A stretch of 64,000 nucleotides of DNA, from contig OZ037904.1 in NCBI GenBank assembly GCA_964035575.1, positions 310,001-374,000 on the forward strand. The letters are read 5' to 3'. The translations under genes were made by a program, and so were the position numbers. Positions 44,064 through 53,799 of the stretch are shown here, piece after piece. The number at the start of each line of letters is the position of its first letter. Positions within the stretch are counted from its first letter, which is position 1. This DNA comes from Rhynchopus sp. YZ270_cl-10 (Eukaryota; Euglenozoa; Diplonemea; Diplonemida; Diplonemidae). The notes under the pieces were generated by a model, which saw nothing but the letters and a program-made list of their open reading frames with translations, had not been told where the DNA came from and did not search any database.

Positions 44064-45009
44064 CTACTTGCCCTTCATCTGGATCATGACGTTCTTGAAC
44101 TCCTCGAAGCTGATCTCACCGTCACGGTCCTCGTCCGCCTCAGCGATCATCTCCTGCAGCACGTCGTCACCGGGGTTCTCGCCAAGAAGCTTTGCCACCT
44201 CCTTCAGGTTTGCGAAGGAGATCTTGCCGGTCTTGTCCATGTCGAAGAGCTGGAACGCCTTGAAGATCTCTTCGGGAGAGTCCTTCTGTGCCATCTTGGC
44301 CTGTGTGGGGTGGTGGGGTGAAGGTGGAAGGTGGAAGTGGGTGGAAGGGAGGCAGCAACGTGTGTTGTGGTGTTTTGTATCTTTCCAACAATTCCTGTTG
44401 AGTCAACACTACTGGCAAGTGTGCTCCTGTCTCAGCTGGATGATCAGAGAAAGCTTGTGATGAGGGAACACACATCTTTGATAATGAAAGTGATACTGCA
44501 CATGCAGACACCTCAACGGATGCAGACACAGGTTCTCCTGTGGGCTTTCAACACCACGTGAGATCACTTGACCCGCATCCACACAGAATACCAAGGAATG
44601 CGAGGGACAACTGTGTTGTGCTTGTTTGTATCTTTCCAACAATTCCTGTTGAGTCAACACTACCGGCAAGTGTGCTCCTGTCTCAGCTGGATGATCATAA
44701 AACACAAGCCATGCCAAACACCTCAACGGATGCAGGCACAGATTACCCAAAGTGTAAAGGAGAAGGGAAGGGGAGAGGGAGAGGGCAGGAGCACACCTTC
44801 ATCATGCGCTCGAACTCGGGGTACTCAATGAGACCGTTGGCGTCGGTGTCGATGGAGCGGATCATCTTCTCGATCTCCTCACGCGGCTGGTCTCCGAAGC
44901 CAAGACCCTTCATCGCGAGGGCCATCTCCTCGGCGTCAATGGCACCAGAGCCATCTGCGTCGAAGAGGTTGAAGGCCTCCTTGATCTGCTCGTCGGTGAG
45001 GGCGGCCAT
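44064..45009 (-). CDS. Centrin, copy 1, two exons
   Basis: Exons 45009-44797 and 44300-44064 encode 149 residues. Four EF-hands: [13 protein letters not shown], a second loop [26 protein letters not shown] and [32 protein letters not shown] and [18 protein letters not shown] are centrin rather than calmodulin signatures. The usual basic N-terminal extension of centrins is missing. Centrin is a Ca2+-binding component of basal bodies and contractile fibres. The 496-nt intron starts GTGTGCTCC and ends CCACACAG. Its coding sequence is essentially identical to copies 2 and 3. Confidence 0.93.
44301..44796 (-). other. Intron of centrin copy 1, internally repeated
   Basis: Two copies of a block of about 240 bp (CAACAATTCCTGTTGAGTCA ... 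CAGCTGGATGATCA) lie in tandem. Each contains an 11-nt segment complementary to the donor. Confidence 0.8.
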
Positions 45010-45344
45010 TTTAGATAAGTGTTGTGTTTTCGAAGTCTGTGGGTATTATGCGTGATGGTATGCACTGTGAAACTCTGCAGCAAAAACATTATGGGCAAGA
45101 GAGGAAGTGAACTTTTTTTCTTTTTCGTTGAACTACTGAAACCAGGGGGAAAAAACTCTAAGCGAGGAGGGTGAAGGGGCACTGGGCCACGCCAAACATC
45201 AGAACAACACTTGGTGTACCTGCTGCTTGCGTGCCCCAGGCATGGTTGTGAACCTTGCGATACACATATGGGGTTCGTACTGGGATGGGGTGGGGGGTGT
45301 GGGAGGGGGTCACATTATTACAAGTATCGTTCGTATGGTTGATT
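45010..45344. other. Spacer between centrin copies 1 and 2
   Basis: No gene; unique sequence with G-rich runs near 45280-45310. Confidence 0.5.
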
Positions 45345-46827
45345 CTACTTGCCCTTCATCTGGATCATGACGTTCTTGAACTCCTCGAAGCTGATCTCAC
45401 CGTCACGGTCCTCGTCCGCCTCAGCGATCATCTCCTGCAGCACGTCGTCACCGGGGTTCTCACCAAGAAGCTTTGCCACCTCCTTCAGGTTTGCGAAGGA
45501 GATCTTGCCGGTCTTGTCCATGTCGAAGAGCTGGAACGCCTTGAAGATCTCTTCGGGAGAGTCCTTCTGTGCCATCTTGGCCTGTGTGGGGTGGTGGGGT
45601 GAAGGTGGAAGGTGGAAGTGGGTGGAAGGGAGGCAGCAACGTGTGTTGTGGTGTTTTGTATCTTTCCAACAATTCCTGTTGAGTCAACACTACTGGCAAG
45701 TGTGCTCCTGTCTCAGCTGGATGATTAGAGAAAGCTTGTGATGAGGGTACACATCTTTGATAATGAAAGTGATACTGCACATGCAGACACCTCACAGGAC
45801 ACCAAAGAATGCGAGGGACTACTTATGTTGTGCTTGTTTGTATCTCTCCAACAATTCCTGTTGAGTCAACACTATTGGCAGTGTGTGAAGGTTTACGACA
45901 TCTCCACTGTCCACTGGAAGAGTCAGGGTCACCGCGACAAAGTGAAAAACGCAGCAGGGAAAACACCTTCATCGGAACCTGTATCATCATCGACGGACAT
46001 CACAGAACTTGCTGTTGAACTAACTGCCATGTTGGGAATCCCTTTTCGTGCGGCATCATTGCTACTGAAAAGGACTCGCTGGTCGGACCATCCCTGAGAC
46101 GGAATAGACATTCAGCGCAGGTGGCGCGAACATGGGAATGTCATCTACGGAGCGGAGCACACATTGACGAAATAAAACAGAACTTGCGCAATCAAAAGAT
46201 CAGGCTGTGCATGACGGTGCGTCTTCCCCCCAGGGGCACACCATCGCAGTCTTCATCGCGCAAACGAGGGACAGGTCCTACTGCCTCCCACTGCAGTATT
46301 CGGACACCCTCCTGTCTCAGCTGGATGATCAGAGAAAGTTGGTGATAAGGGTACACATCTTTTATAATGAAAGTGATACTGCACATGCAGACACCTCACA
46401 GAACACCAAGGAATGCGAGGGACAACTTGTGTTGCGGTGTTTTGTATGTTTCCAACAATTCCTGTTGAGTCAACACTACTGGCAAGTGTGCTCCTGTCTC
46501 AGCTGGATGATCATAAAACACAAGCCATGCCAAACACCTCAACGGATGCAGGCACAGATTACCCAAAGTGTAAAGGAGAAGGGAAGGGGGAGAGGGGAGA
46601 GGGCAGGAGCACACCTTCATCATGCGCTCGAACTCGGGGTACTCAATGAGACCGTTGGCGTCGGTGTCGATGGAGCGGATCATCTTCTCGATCTCCTCAC
46701 GCGGCTGGTCTCCGAAGCCAAGACCCTTCATCGCGAGGGCCATCTCCTCGGCGTCAATGGCACCAGAACCATCTGCGTCGAAGAGGTTGAAGGCCTCCTT
46801 GATCTGCTCGTCGGTGAGGGCGGCCAT
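45345..46827 (-). CDS. Centrin, copy 2, two exons with long intron
   Basis: Exons 46827-46615 and 45581-45345 encode the same 149-residue centrin as copy 1. The intron is 1033 nt because a segment of about 450 bp (about 45885-46315) is present that the other copies lack. Splice sites are unchanged (GTGTGC, CACACAG). The third-codon-position changes seen (for example GGTTCTCACC against GGTTCTCGCC) are silent. Confidence 0.93.
45885..46315. other. Insert specific to centrin copy 2 intron
   Basis: On the plus strand, parts read like former coding sequence ([29 protein letters not shown]) interrupted by stops. Family not recognised. It replaces part of one intron repeat block, so it arose by insertion or by loss in the other copies. 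Confidence 0.4.
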
Positions 46828-47065
46828 TTTAGAGTTGTGTTTGTGAGTGAGAAGCTGTGTGCCGGGTGAGGGTATGTTTCTATGCAAACAAAGGAAAAAA
46901 GGGGTGAGGGGGAATCGTTTCATATTTCACTATTCACGTGTCGTGCGTTCTTGCCTTTTTTTTGAAAAATTGGTTGTATTAGTGTAGACACCCGCCTTTT
47001 TTCTTTTCTGCTTCTCAACACAGCAGACACCCACACCCTCAAACCCACCCACTACTGCAAACACT

Positions 47066-48244
47066 CTATGCCCCTTCCCACTTTCTTTTCTCCCCCTTTT
47101 TACCAAGGTGACCTACACTGCTGCGCACAACAGCACTGCATTTGTCCTTCCCGTGCAGCATCTGCAACGACGTGCATCTGTAGAGAAAGTCGCCCCCAAT
47201 CGAAGTGACTGCTTCAAGCCCAGTAAGGTCGACTGTCGACAGCGCCGCACACTCAGCGAGAAACCAGAACCCAATGGTAGTAACTGCATGCAGGCCGGTC
47301 AGGTCAACGCTCGACAACGCTGTGCACCCGGAGAGAAACCTGTTCCCAATCGTGGTGACGGATGTCAGGCCGGTCAGGTCCACTCTCGGCAGCGCTGTGC
47401 ACCCGGAGAGGAACCAGACCCCAATCGCAGTGACTGCTTGCAGGCCGCTGAGGTCTATTCTCGACAACTTCGCGCAGTCAGCGAAGAACTCATCCCCTAT
47501 CGCCGTGACTGCTTTACACCCGCTTAGGTCGGCTGTCGACAACGCTGTGCACTCTGTGAGGAACCCGTTCCCAATCGCAGTGACTGCTCGCAGGCCGCTA
47601 AGATCGACTCTTGACAACCTTGGGCACCCAGAGAGGAAGTCGTTTCCAATGGAGGTGACTGCTTGCAAGCCGCTGAGGTCCACTTTTGACAACGCTGTGC
47701 ACCCGGAGAGGAATCCGTGCCCAATGGAGGTGACTGCTTGCAGGCCTGTGAGGTCCACTGTTGTCAACGTTGTAGACCAGGAGACGAATCCATTCCCAAT
47801 TGCGGTGACGCAGGGCAATGCAGGCAGGTCTAGTGTAATGCAGTTCTCATCCACATCGGACGCACAACTGAAGGCAATGTGCATTACTTCACTGCGTAAT
47901 AAGAATTCATCTGGAATCACAGTCGCCACCTCTGCCTGCAGGAGCAAACTAGCCACCTTTGCATCCGACACCTCACACAACCGTTCTGCTCTGGGGTCCG
48001 TCTCCCCCAAGGCACGAAGAGCTTCCAAGGCTCTAAACTTCGCGGTCTCCGTCAATACGATAATGTCCCCAGCACTAAGCTCTGTGATGTCCCCTCCTTC
48101 GTCCTTCCCTCCAAAGCCCATGTGAAAGCTGTCTTCGCACAACCCCGTTGCAGTCGCCACCTTGTGTCGCAACGTCTCTGTTGTGTCATACTCACCCACC
48201 TCTACCACATCTTCCCTCCCGAAGCCCTGCACAACCACTTCCAT
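47066..48244 (-). CDS. BspA-like leucine-rich-repeat protein with ubiquitin-like N-terminus
   Basis: The predicted protein has 392 residues. Residues 1-68 (MEVVVQGFGREDVVEVGEYD ... LSAGDIIVLTET) have the spacing of a ubiquitin-like beta-grasp fold. From about residue 140, about ten 23-residue repeats of the form AVTSIGNxFLSGCTALSxVD-LTGL are BspA/TpLRR type, often found in protist surface or interaction proteins. There is no signal peptide, so it is probably intracellular. The repeats are very similar to one another, indicating recent expansion. The C-terminus is basic (GKKGEKRKWEGA). It lies between centrin copies 2 and 3. Confidence 0.88.
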   Translation of the reverse strand: MEVVVQGFGREDVVEVGEYDTTETLRHKVATATGLCEDSFHMGFGGKDEGGDITELSAGDIIVLTETAKFRALEALRALGETDPRAERLCEVSDAKVASLLLQAEVATVIPDEFLLRSEVMHIAFSCASDVDENCITLDLPALPCVTAIGNGFVSWSTTLTTVDLTGLQAVTSIGHGFLSGCTALSKVDLSGLQAVTSIGNDFLSGCPRLSRVDLSGLRAVTAIGNGFLTECTALSTADLSGCKAVTAIGDEFFADCAKLSRIDLSGLQAVTAIGVWFLSGCTALPRVDLTGLTSVTTIGNRFLSGCTALSSVDLTGLHAVTTIGFWFLAECAALSTVDLTGLEAVTSIGGDFLYRCTSLQMLHGKDKCSAVVRSSVGHLGKKGEKRKWEGA

Positions 48245-48771
48245 TTGTTATGTGTATATCTCTTCATGGTGGGTAAGGGACAATAAGAGTTCTCAAAAGT
48301 GGTAGGTACTGTAAAGGGAAAAGTGGGGAGTCGCGTTCCCCAGGACCACAGGTCTTCACATAAAATGTCCTTTTCATTGGCGGTCCGTACTGTGGTTATG
48401 AGGGAAGGAAAAGGGTGGGGGGATACATTATTTGTTTTGTATATTTTTTCTTAAACTCTAGAAGGTCATAAAGGCTTGGTACGACCCTCAAAACGTTCGT
48501 CGGTCTCGCAACCAACAGCAAATAAAAGGAAACGCAAAAAAAAAAGTGAAAAAAAGGAAGACAAAAAAAAGAAGAAATCGCACATCAGTACACAGGGGTG
48601 CTGACACATTGAAATCAAATCTTCAATTTTTCGGGGTGAAAAAAAAAGAACAGAAAACTTCACAAGTCTACATGGTTGCCACAATGGCAAGGCTGTTGCC
48701 AAGGTGGCGGGGGGTGGGATGGGGTGGGGGACAACAATAAAAGGTGCACGTCAAGTCGTGTTCGTGTAGTC
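48245..48771. other. Spacer between LRR gene and centrin copy 3
   Basis: A-rich, no gene seen. Confidence 0.5.
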
Positions 48772-49718
48772 CTACTTGCCCTTCATCTGGATCATGACGT
48801 TCTTGAACTCCTCGAAGCTGATCTCACCGTCACGGTCCTCGTCCGCCTCAGCGATCATCTCCTGCAGCACGTCGTCACCGGGGTTCTCGCCAAGAAGCTT
48901 TGCCACCTCCTTCAGGTTTGCGAAGGAGATCTTGCCGGTCTTGTCCATGTCGAAGAGCTGGAACGCCTTGAAGATCTCTTCGGGAGAGTCCTTCTGTGCC
49001 ATCTTGGCCTGTGTGGGGTGGTGGGGTGAAGGTGGAAGGTGGAAGTGGGCGGAAGGGAGGCAGCAACGTGTGTTGTGGTGTTTTGTATCTTTCCAACAAT
49101 TCCTGTTGAGTCAACACTACTGGCAAGTGTGCTCCTGTCTCAGCTGGATGATCAGAGAAAGCTTGTGATGAGGGAACACACATCTTTGATAATGAAAGTG
49201 ATACTGCACATGCAGACACCTCAACGGATGCAGACACAGGTTCTCCTGTGGGCTTTCAACACCACGTGATATCACTTGACCCGCATCCACACAGAATACC
49301 AAGGAATGCGAGGGACAACTGTGTTGTGCTTGTTTGTATCTTTCCAACAATTCCTGTTGAGTCAACACTACTGGCAAGTGTGCTCCTGTCTCAGCTGGAT
49401 GATCATAAAGCACAAGCCATGCCAAACACCTCAACGGATGCAGGCACAGAGTACCCAAAGTGTAAAGGAGAAGGGAAGGGGAGAGGGGAGAGGGCAGGAG
49501 CACACCTTCATCATGCGCTCGAACTCGGGGTACTCAATGAGACCGTTGGCGTCGGTGTCGATGGAGCGGATCATCTTCTCGATCTCCTCACGCGGCTGGT
49601 CTCCGAAGCCAAGACCCTTCATCGCGAGGGCCATCTCCTCGGCGTCAATGGCACCAGAGCCATCTGCGTCGAAGAGGTTGAAGGCCTCCTTGATCTGCTC
49701 GTCGGTGAGGGCGGCCAT
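48772..49718 (-). CDS. Centrin, copy 3, two exons
   Basis: Exons 49718-49506 and 49008-48772 encode the same protein as copy 1. The 497-nt intron is nearly identical to that of copy 1, including both internal repeat blocks, so copies 1 and 3 are the closest pair although copy 2 and the LRR gene lie between them. This fits a duplication or conversion that skipped copy 2's insert. Confidence 0.93.
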
Positions 49719-49811
49719 TTTAGATAAGTATTGTGTTTGGGTTTTTTTTTGCGAAAATTCTGTTGTGGTATGTGTTCTCACTACTCTACTGGACAGTAAC
49801 ACAATAGTAAA

Positions 49812-49850
49812 GTGAAGCTGATAGTGCAAACACCTCTGGAACGCTACTGA
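49812..49850 (-). repeat. Type-B stem-loop repeat
   Basis: Plus strand GAAGCTGATAGTGCAAACAC then CTCTGGAACGCTACT. The stem is partly decayed. Confidence 0.55.
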
Positions 49851-50424
49851 AAAATAAAACATCCCCACTTTTTTGTTATTTTTTCCGTCCACGAAACAAA
49901 CCAGATAATATACGGTACCTTTTTTTGTGCGGGCAAGACATACACAAAGGACAGAAACAAACAAAGATTGCGTTGACACACCCCGAGGATGTGACCTTTT
50001 TTATTTTGAAATTTTCTCAAGAAAAATGTGGGGAGAGGGGGCAGATAGAAACGACGAAACGGAACAAGCGCCACACGCGGTGCAGGTCTTCAGAGTAGTT
50101 TAAAACCAAACTAACGGTAACCTTCCAACTACAGTAGGACAAGAAACTTGACAACCAAATAACTTTTGTCGACCAAATAATATTTGGCGGATTTTGGGGG
50201 TTTTCTCGCAATTATTTTTGGCAACTTTTTTGGTCGCCAATATTACTTGCCCCCACTGTATTCTCTTTTATTGATTACAATGCCGTATTTTTCGTTGAAC
50301 ACAGCAGTTGCAATGTAAATAAAAAATATGAGAAAAAAAAAATGCAAATGATCGAAAGATCGCTGTACTTGACTACCTACCTCTCCTTAAGAACATAATG
50401 GTTGTGCACACACACACACACATG

Positions 50425-50478
50425 GGGCCATATTCTGAGCAAGAATTACCCCTACTAGTTATCAAACACACACACAGA
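50425..50478. repeat. Dispersed repeat, second copy of 37524-37580
   Basis: GGGGCCATATTCTGAGCAAG then AATTACCCCTACTAG and TTATCAAACACACACAC. Confidence 0.7.
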
Positions 50479-50747
50479 CGAATCTCTTTGAAAAATGCGT
50501 CGACAAAAAAAAACACAAAAATAGACTTCGAAATACAAAGCCCTCAAAAATAAAATAGTGTGCTGAAAACGATGTAAAACCCCGACCACGAATTTACAAA
50601 CCATTGGGCCCGCTGATGGCCCCTTTGTGTTTTTGCTGTTGCATCGACAGATCACCTAAGAGTTGGGTTCTGTACTTAATGCCCTGCAATGCGCGTTTTT
50701 TTTTTTTTGTTTTTGCATTTCTATTTTCGAGATAAACAAAAGTTGAC

Positions 50748-50792
50748 GTTGAAACACAAAAGCCCTTTCTCCTGAACAGTGTACCTTTGGTA
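50748..50792 (-). repeat. Type-D stem-loop repeat
   Basis: Plus strand GTTGAAACACAAAAGCCC then CTGAACAGTGTACCTTTGG. Confidence 0.6.
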
Positions 50793-50816
50793 CAGAAACC
50801 CGCAAAGAAAAAATTG

Positions 50817-50847
50817 TAAGAATGTGTCGTAGTGTACACACATCTTT
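50817..50847 (-). repeat. Type-C stem-loop repeat
   Basis: Plus strand TAAGAATGTGTCGTAGTG then TACACACATCTT. Confidence 0.55.
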
Positions 50848-51193
50848 GCCGCTATCCTTCGCTGTAACACGCTGGGGGGGAAAAAAAGAAAACAATTTTG
50901 ACCGCCTTGAACAGGCATTTGTCATGGGATGTGTATACCCTCCCTTCTCTCCACATATCAAAAAGGCTAGAAAAAAAGAATGCTGTCGCCACGACGACAC
51001 ATTGGAAAAAACTTTTTCGTGTCTGATCAGTCCTGTGCATCAGCCACCTCCTCACGCACCCCCCCTTCCTCTTCTAGTATTTTGACGAACACCATCAATA
51101 AGCTCGCTGTCATAAGACTGGTTGTGGTACAAAAAAAAAGGGGGGGAAAGTATAAAGTGCTGTAAGATGAGCTTCTCTCCCCTCAAAGTAAAG

Positions 51194-51240
51194 TGTTGAT
51201 ATACAACAGCCTACTCGTGAACAGTGTACCTTTTGGTACA
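51194..51240 (-). repeat. Type-D stem-loop repeat
   Basis: Plus strand GTTGATATACAACAGCC then TACTCGTGAACAGTGTACC and TTTTGGTACA. The minus-strand loop core is CACGAGUAGG. Confidence 0.6.
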
Positions 51241-51400
51241 ATGACCGGCTGTACCGGGGGGGTGGACAGTCCTACATCCATTTCGTGGTTTACATCTGAT
51301 ATGTGAGTAAAACATCCCAAAGACGTACATTTTGACTTTTTTTTTGATATTTTTTTTTTGGATTTGTGTAGTCTTCATTTTGCACTGTTTTAGAAGAAAA

Positions 51401-52384
51401 TCAGTGAATAAGGTTGTCGGTACCACGCCCGGTGTGTTTTTTGCTTGAGAGGAAACCATCACTGACGAGCTTGTAGCTGCGCCACTCGCAGGTTGCGAGA
51501 AGGTCATCCTGGGTGAGAGAACGGAGGAAGGTAGCGTGGCTGACCACAGCGACGCGGCGTGCACACTGCTCGTAGAGGAAGCGCTGGAAGATCTCCGCAC
51601 GCTCCTGCAGGCGTCCACGCGTCTCGGTCACGCTGACCCACCACGGCTCTTCTGGGAGGTACGTCTCGACATCCACCTTGCATAGATACCCCATTTTCTC
51701 CCTCTTTTCCTTCAAAATTTCGACAATATCACCACGCGAACGCCCTGCATTCGACCCCTCCAATAAGGTCCTCGTCTCACAACATCCAGGGTGTAGATAC
51801 AACGTTATATCCGCCATCTTTCCAAAAATATGCAACGCTGTTTCGATTGTACGGAGCATCGGGCTGACGAATACTGCATCAAACGGAACGGTACCAACCC
51901 CTTTTGAAGCGTGTTTAGCTTGGCTGATCCCTGCATCGGTGAGCCCTGGGTCATGGAGGGTGCACGCCACCATGGTGCCATTCATAATCTGCCGTCCGCT
52001 CTCAGACACTTCACTGAGGTTGAGCGTCGTGAGACTGCTAACTAGGCCCCACCCCGCGGCAATGAGAGACGCGGTGTTCACATTATGCAACCCCTCAGCG
52101 TGTCTGACTAACGTCACCTCTCGGGTACGCCGTACCCCTCTACGACCCAGCGGGCCTTCTTGCAGTGAAGGGGGGTTGTGTGGGAGACGTCCACACCGTG
52201 GTCGTGGGGTGGTGGCAGCATCGGTGTGTGGTAGGTGTTTGTCAAATGGCAACGGTAACGCTTCTGTTGTTGCAGGTTGCGGGAGGTCTGATGGTGTCCC
52301 TCCATCAGCATCTGTTTCACCACCACGACTCTCTGGAGGTGGTGCAGGTGGTGGTGGAGATTCTATTCTGTCAGACCCAATCAT
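51401..52384 (-). CDS. Histidine phosphatase (phosphoglycerate-mutase-like) protein
   Basis: I chose the ATG at 52384 (MIGSDRIESPPPP) because the longer frame upstream is low-complexity Pro/Ser with C/T-rich bases. The product is about 327 residues. The catalytic His lies in TLVRHAEGLHNV (RHG-type motif). VFVSPMLRTIETALHIF supplies the conserved Arg/Glu region, and VAVVSHATFLRSL supplies the second catalytic His. LHDPGLTDAGISQAKHAS is the typical second block. This branch acts as phosphomonoesterase or mutase through a phospho-His intermediate. The substrate cannot be told from sequence. Residues 1-90 are a disordered Pro/Thr-rich extension. Confidence 0.88.
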   Translation of the reverse strand: MIGSDRIESPPPPAPPPESRGGETDADGGTPSDLPQPATTEALPLPFDKHLPHTDAATTPRPRCGRLPHNPPSLQEGPLGRRGVRRTREVTLVRHAEGLHNVNTASLIAAGWGLVSSLTTLNLSEVSESGRQIMNGTMVACTLHDPGLTDAGISQAKHASKGVGTVPFDAVFVSPMLRTIETALHIFGKMADITLYLHPGCCETRTLLEGSNAGRSRGDIVEILKEKREKMGYLCKVDVETYLPEEPWWVSVTETRGRLQERAEIFQRFLYEQCARRVAVVSHATFLRSLTQDDLLATCEWRSYKLVSDGFLSSKKHTGRGTDNLIH

Positions 52385-52600
52385 TTTGTGTAGTGTAAGA
52401 GGGGGAGGGAGGGGGAGGGAAGAGGAAGAGGAGAGGAGAGGGGGAACTCCTGAGGGTGTACGATGTGTGAGAGTGATAAAATTGAGGGAAAGAGGGGGAG
52501 AGAGGAAGGGGAAGGGGGAAAAAAATCGGGGGGGGGGGGGGTTTTTTTTTTTCAATCCATGGCATCTTTAAATTAATGTTTTTTTTCGAAAACTTGGTTG

Positions 52601-52641
52601 TATTAGAGTAGGTAACCCCCGAGGATGAGGCTCTGCACTAG
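52601..52641 (-). repeat. Type-E stem-loop repeat (diverged)
   Basis: Plus strand TTAGAGTAGGTAACCCCC then GAGGATGAGGCTCTGCACTA. Confidence 0.5.
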
Positions 52642-52775
52642 AAGGATTTTTTTGTTTTCGTTTGCTGGTCTTTCCTTGATACGTTTATTGTTGCCCTATT
52701 ATTTTGTCGGGTTTGCTGACAATCCAAAGAGAACGTAAACAAAAAAAAACGCAATTCGACAAAAAAAAAATATGT

Positions 52776-52810
52776 AAGATGAATGTGCTCTTCTCATGCC
52801 ACACAATCTT
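52776..52810 (-). repeat. Type-C stem-loop repeat
   Basis: Plus strand AAGATGAATGTGCTCTTC then TCATGCCACACAATCTT. The outer AAGAT and ATCTT helix is intact. Confidence 0.7.
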
Positions 52811-52908
52811 AAATGAAAAGAAATTGAAACTACAAAACGTCTTACCGTTTCATCGGCGGACGCAGGCGTTGACAACAAAAAATGAAAATGAAAAATGAAA
52901 ATTTTATG

Positions 52909-52943
52909 AGATGATCCTAAGCCTTTCTGTGCTTAGTCACCTT
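52909..52943 (-). repeat. Type-A stem-loop repeat
   Basis: Plus strand AGATGATCCTAAGCC then TTTCTGTGCTTAGTCACCTT. Confidence 0.75.
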
Positions 52944-53035
52944 TTGATGACAATCGTTATATTACACGCCACTCACATTATTTACCGCAAAAAAACGCGG
53001 GAAAGGCAACCAGCAAAAAAAAGAAAATTCTTAGA

Positions 53036-53069
53036 AGATGAATCTAAGCCTCGTTGCTTAGCCACCTTG
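53036..53069 (-). repeat. Type-A stem-loop repeat
   Basis: Plus strand AAGATGAATCTAAGCC then TCGTTGCTTAGCCACCTT. The inner helix is intact. Confidence 0.7.
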
Positions 53070-53088
53070 ATTTAAAAGAAAAGTTTAT

Positions 53089-53123
53089 AAGATGATCCTA
53101 AGCCTCTCGTGCTTAGTCACCTT
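53089..53123 (-). repeat. Type-A stem-loop repeat, consensus copy
   Basis: Differs from the copy at 20786 by one base (GATGATCC against GATGAACC) in the unpaired bulge. Confidence 0.8.
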
Positions 53124-53571
53124 AAAAACAACAACAACAACAACAGCACCCCAAAAGTCTAAAAAAAAATTATGACGTTTTTTCTTTTTATACCCCATCT
53201 TTTCCTTTTCCCTTTCCGCCATTGCTGCCGTGAAAACAAAATACCAAAATTCCTCTCAACTATTTAGGTAATCAGCACAGCACCCCCCCACCCATCCACC
53301 CCCTCTCCAAATTCTTTTCTTGCCCCCCCCACCTTCCCCCCTTTAATAATAGAAAACGGAAGCTGCAAAAAAAGCGCCAACACTTCTCTAGACCCAGACA
53401 CCGCACCACTGCGGGTAAACAAAAAAAAATTTTTTTAACACTCCCTTCCTCTCCGTTCCTCTCCCTCCCCTTCACCACCCCTCCCCTCCCCCCTTGATGA
53501 AATTTTGCCTTGCAATACAAAGAGCACCTCAAGGTAGATGACCGGTCTGACTACCCTGACTTGAAATACTT

Positions 53572-53701
53572 TTGGATTCAACTAAGTCGACAAAACCATA
53601 CGCAATATCCTCCATAGGTGAACAGCAGAGAAGCGGTGCTCCAGCAGAGCTGCGAGGTAGACGAAGGGTGAGAGGCTGCTGCAGACGACGCCGTTGTAGT
53701 T
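53572..53701 (-). pseudogene. Partial duplicate of the 3' coding end of the 1324-aa gene
   Basis: About 130 bp match 53871-54000 at over 90 percent (ATCCTCCATAGGTGAACAGC, GCTCCAGCAGAGCTGCGAGG). Relative to the parent frame the copy has a one-base insertion after SQLCWSTA and short indels, so it no longer encodes the same tail. It lies just downstream of the parent stop. Confidence 0.8.
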
Positions 53702-53799
53702 GGAGGCATCGTCGTTTGCATCTGATATGCCCCCCTTACTTCCGCCTTCACCTATTGAGGCTTCTAATCCAATACACATCACATAGTGTACCATCTCCT

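Larger units (their letters stand above)
49719..51400. other. Gene-free stretch with stem-loops and dispersed repeats
   Basis: Type-B (49812), type-C (50817) and type-D (50748, 51194) stem-loops, the CA-rich dispersed repeat (50425-50478) and a CGACAGATCACCT repeat (about 50640). No gene is supported. Confidence 0.6.
52385..53799. other. Gene-free stretch with four stem-loops and a duplicated coding end
   Basis: Type-E (52601), type-C (52776) and three type-A copies (52909, 53036, 53089), then a partial copy of the next gene's 3' end (53572-53701). Confidence 0.65.

Noticed and set aside
37400-50480. CA-rich repeat pair as a CRISPR-like or LTR pair
   Set aside because: There are only two distant copies in the same orientation, without spacer arrays, terminal TG/CA structure or internal genes.
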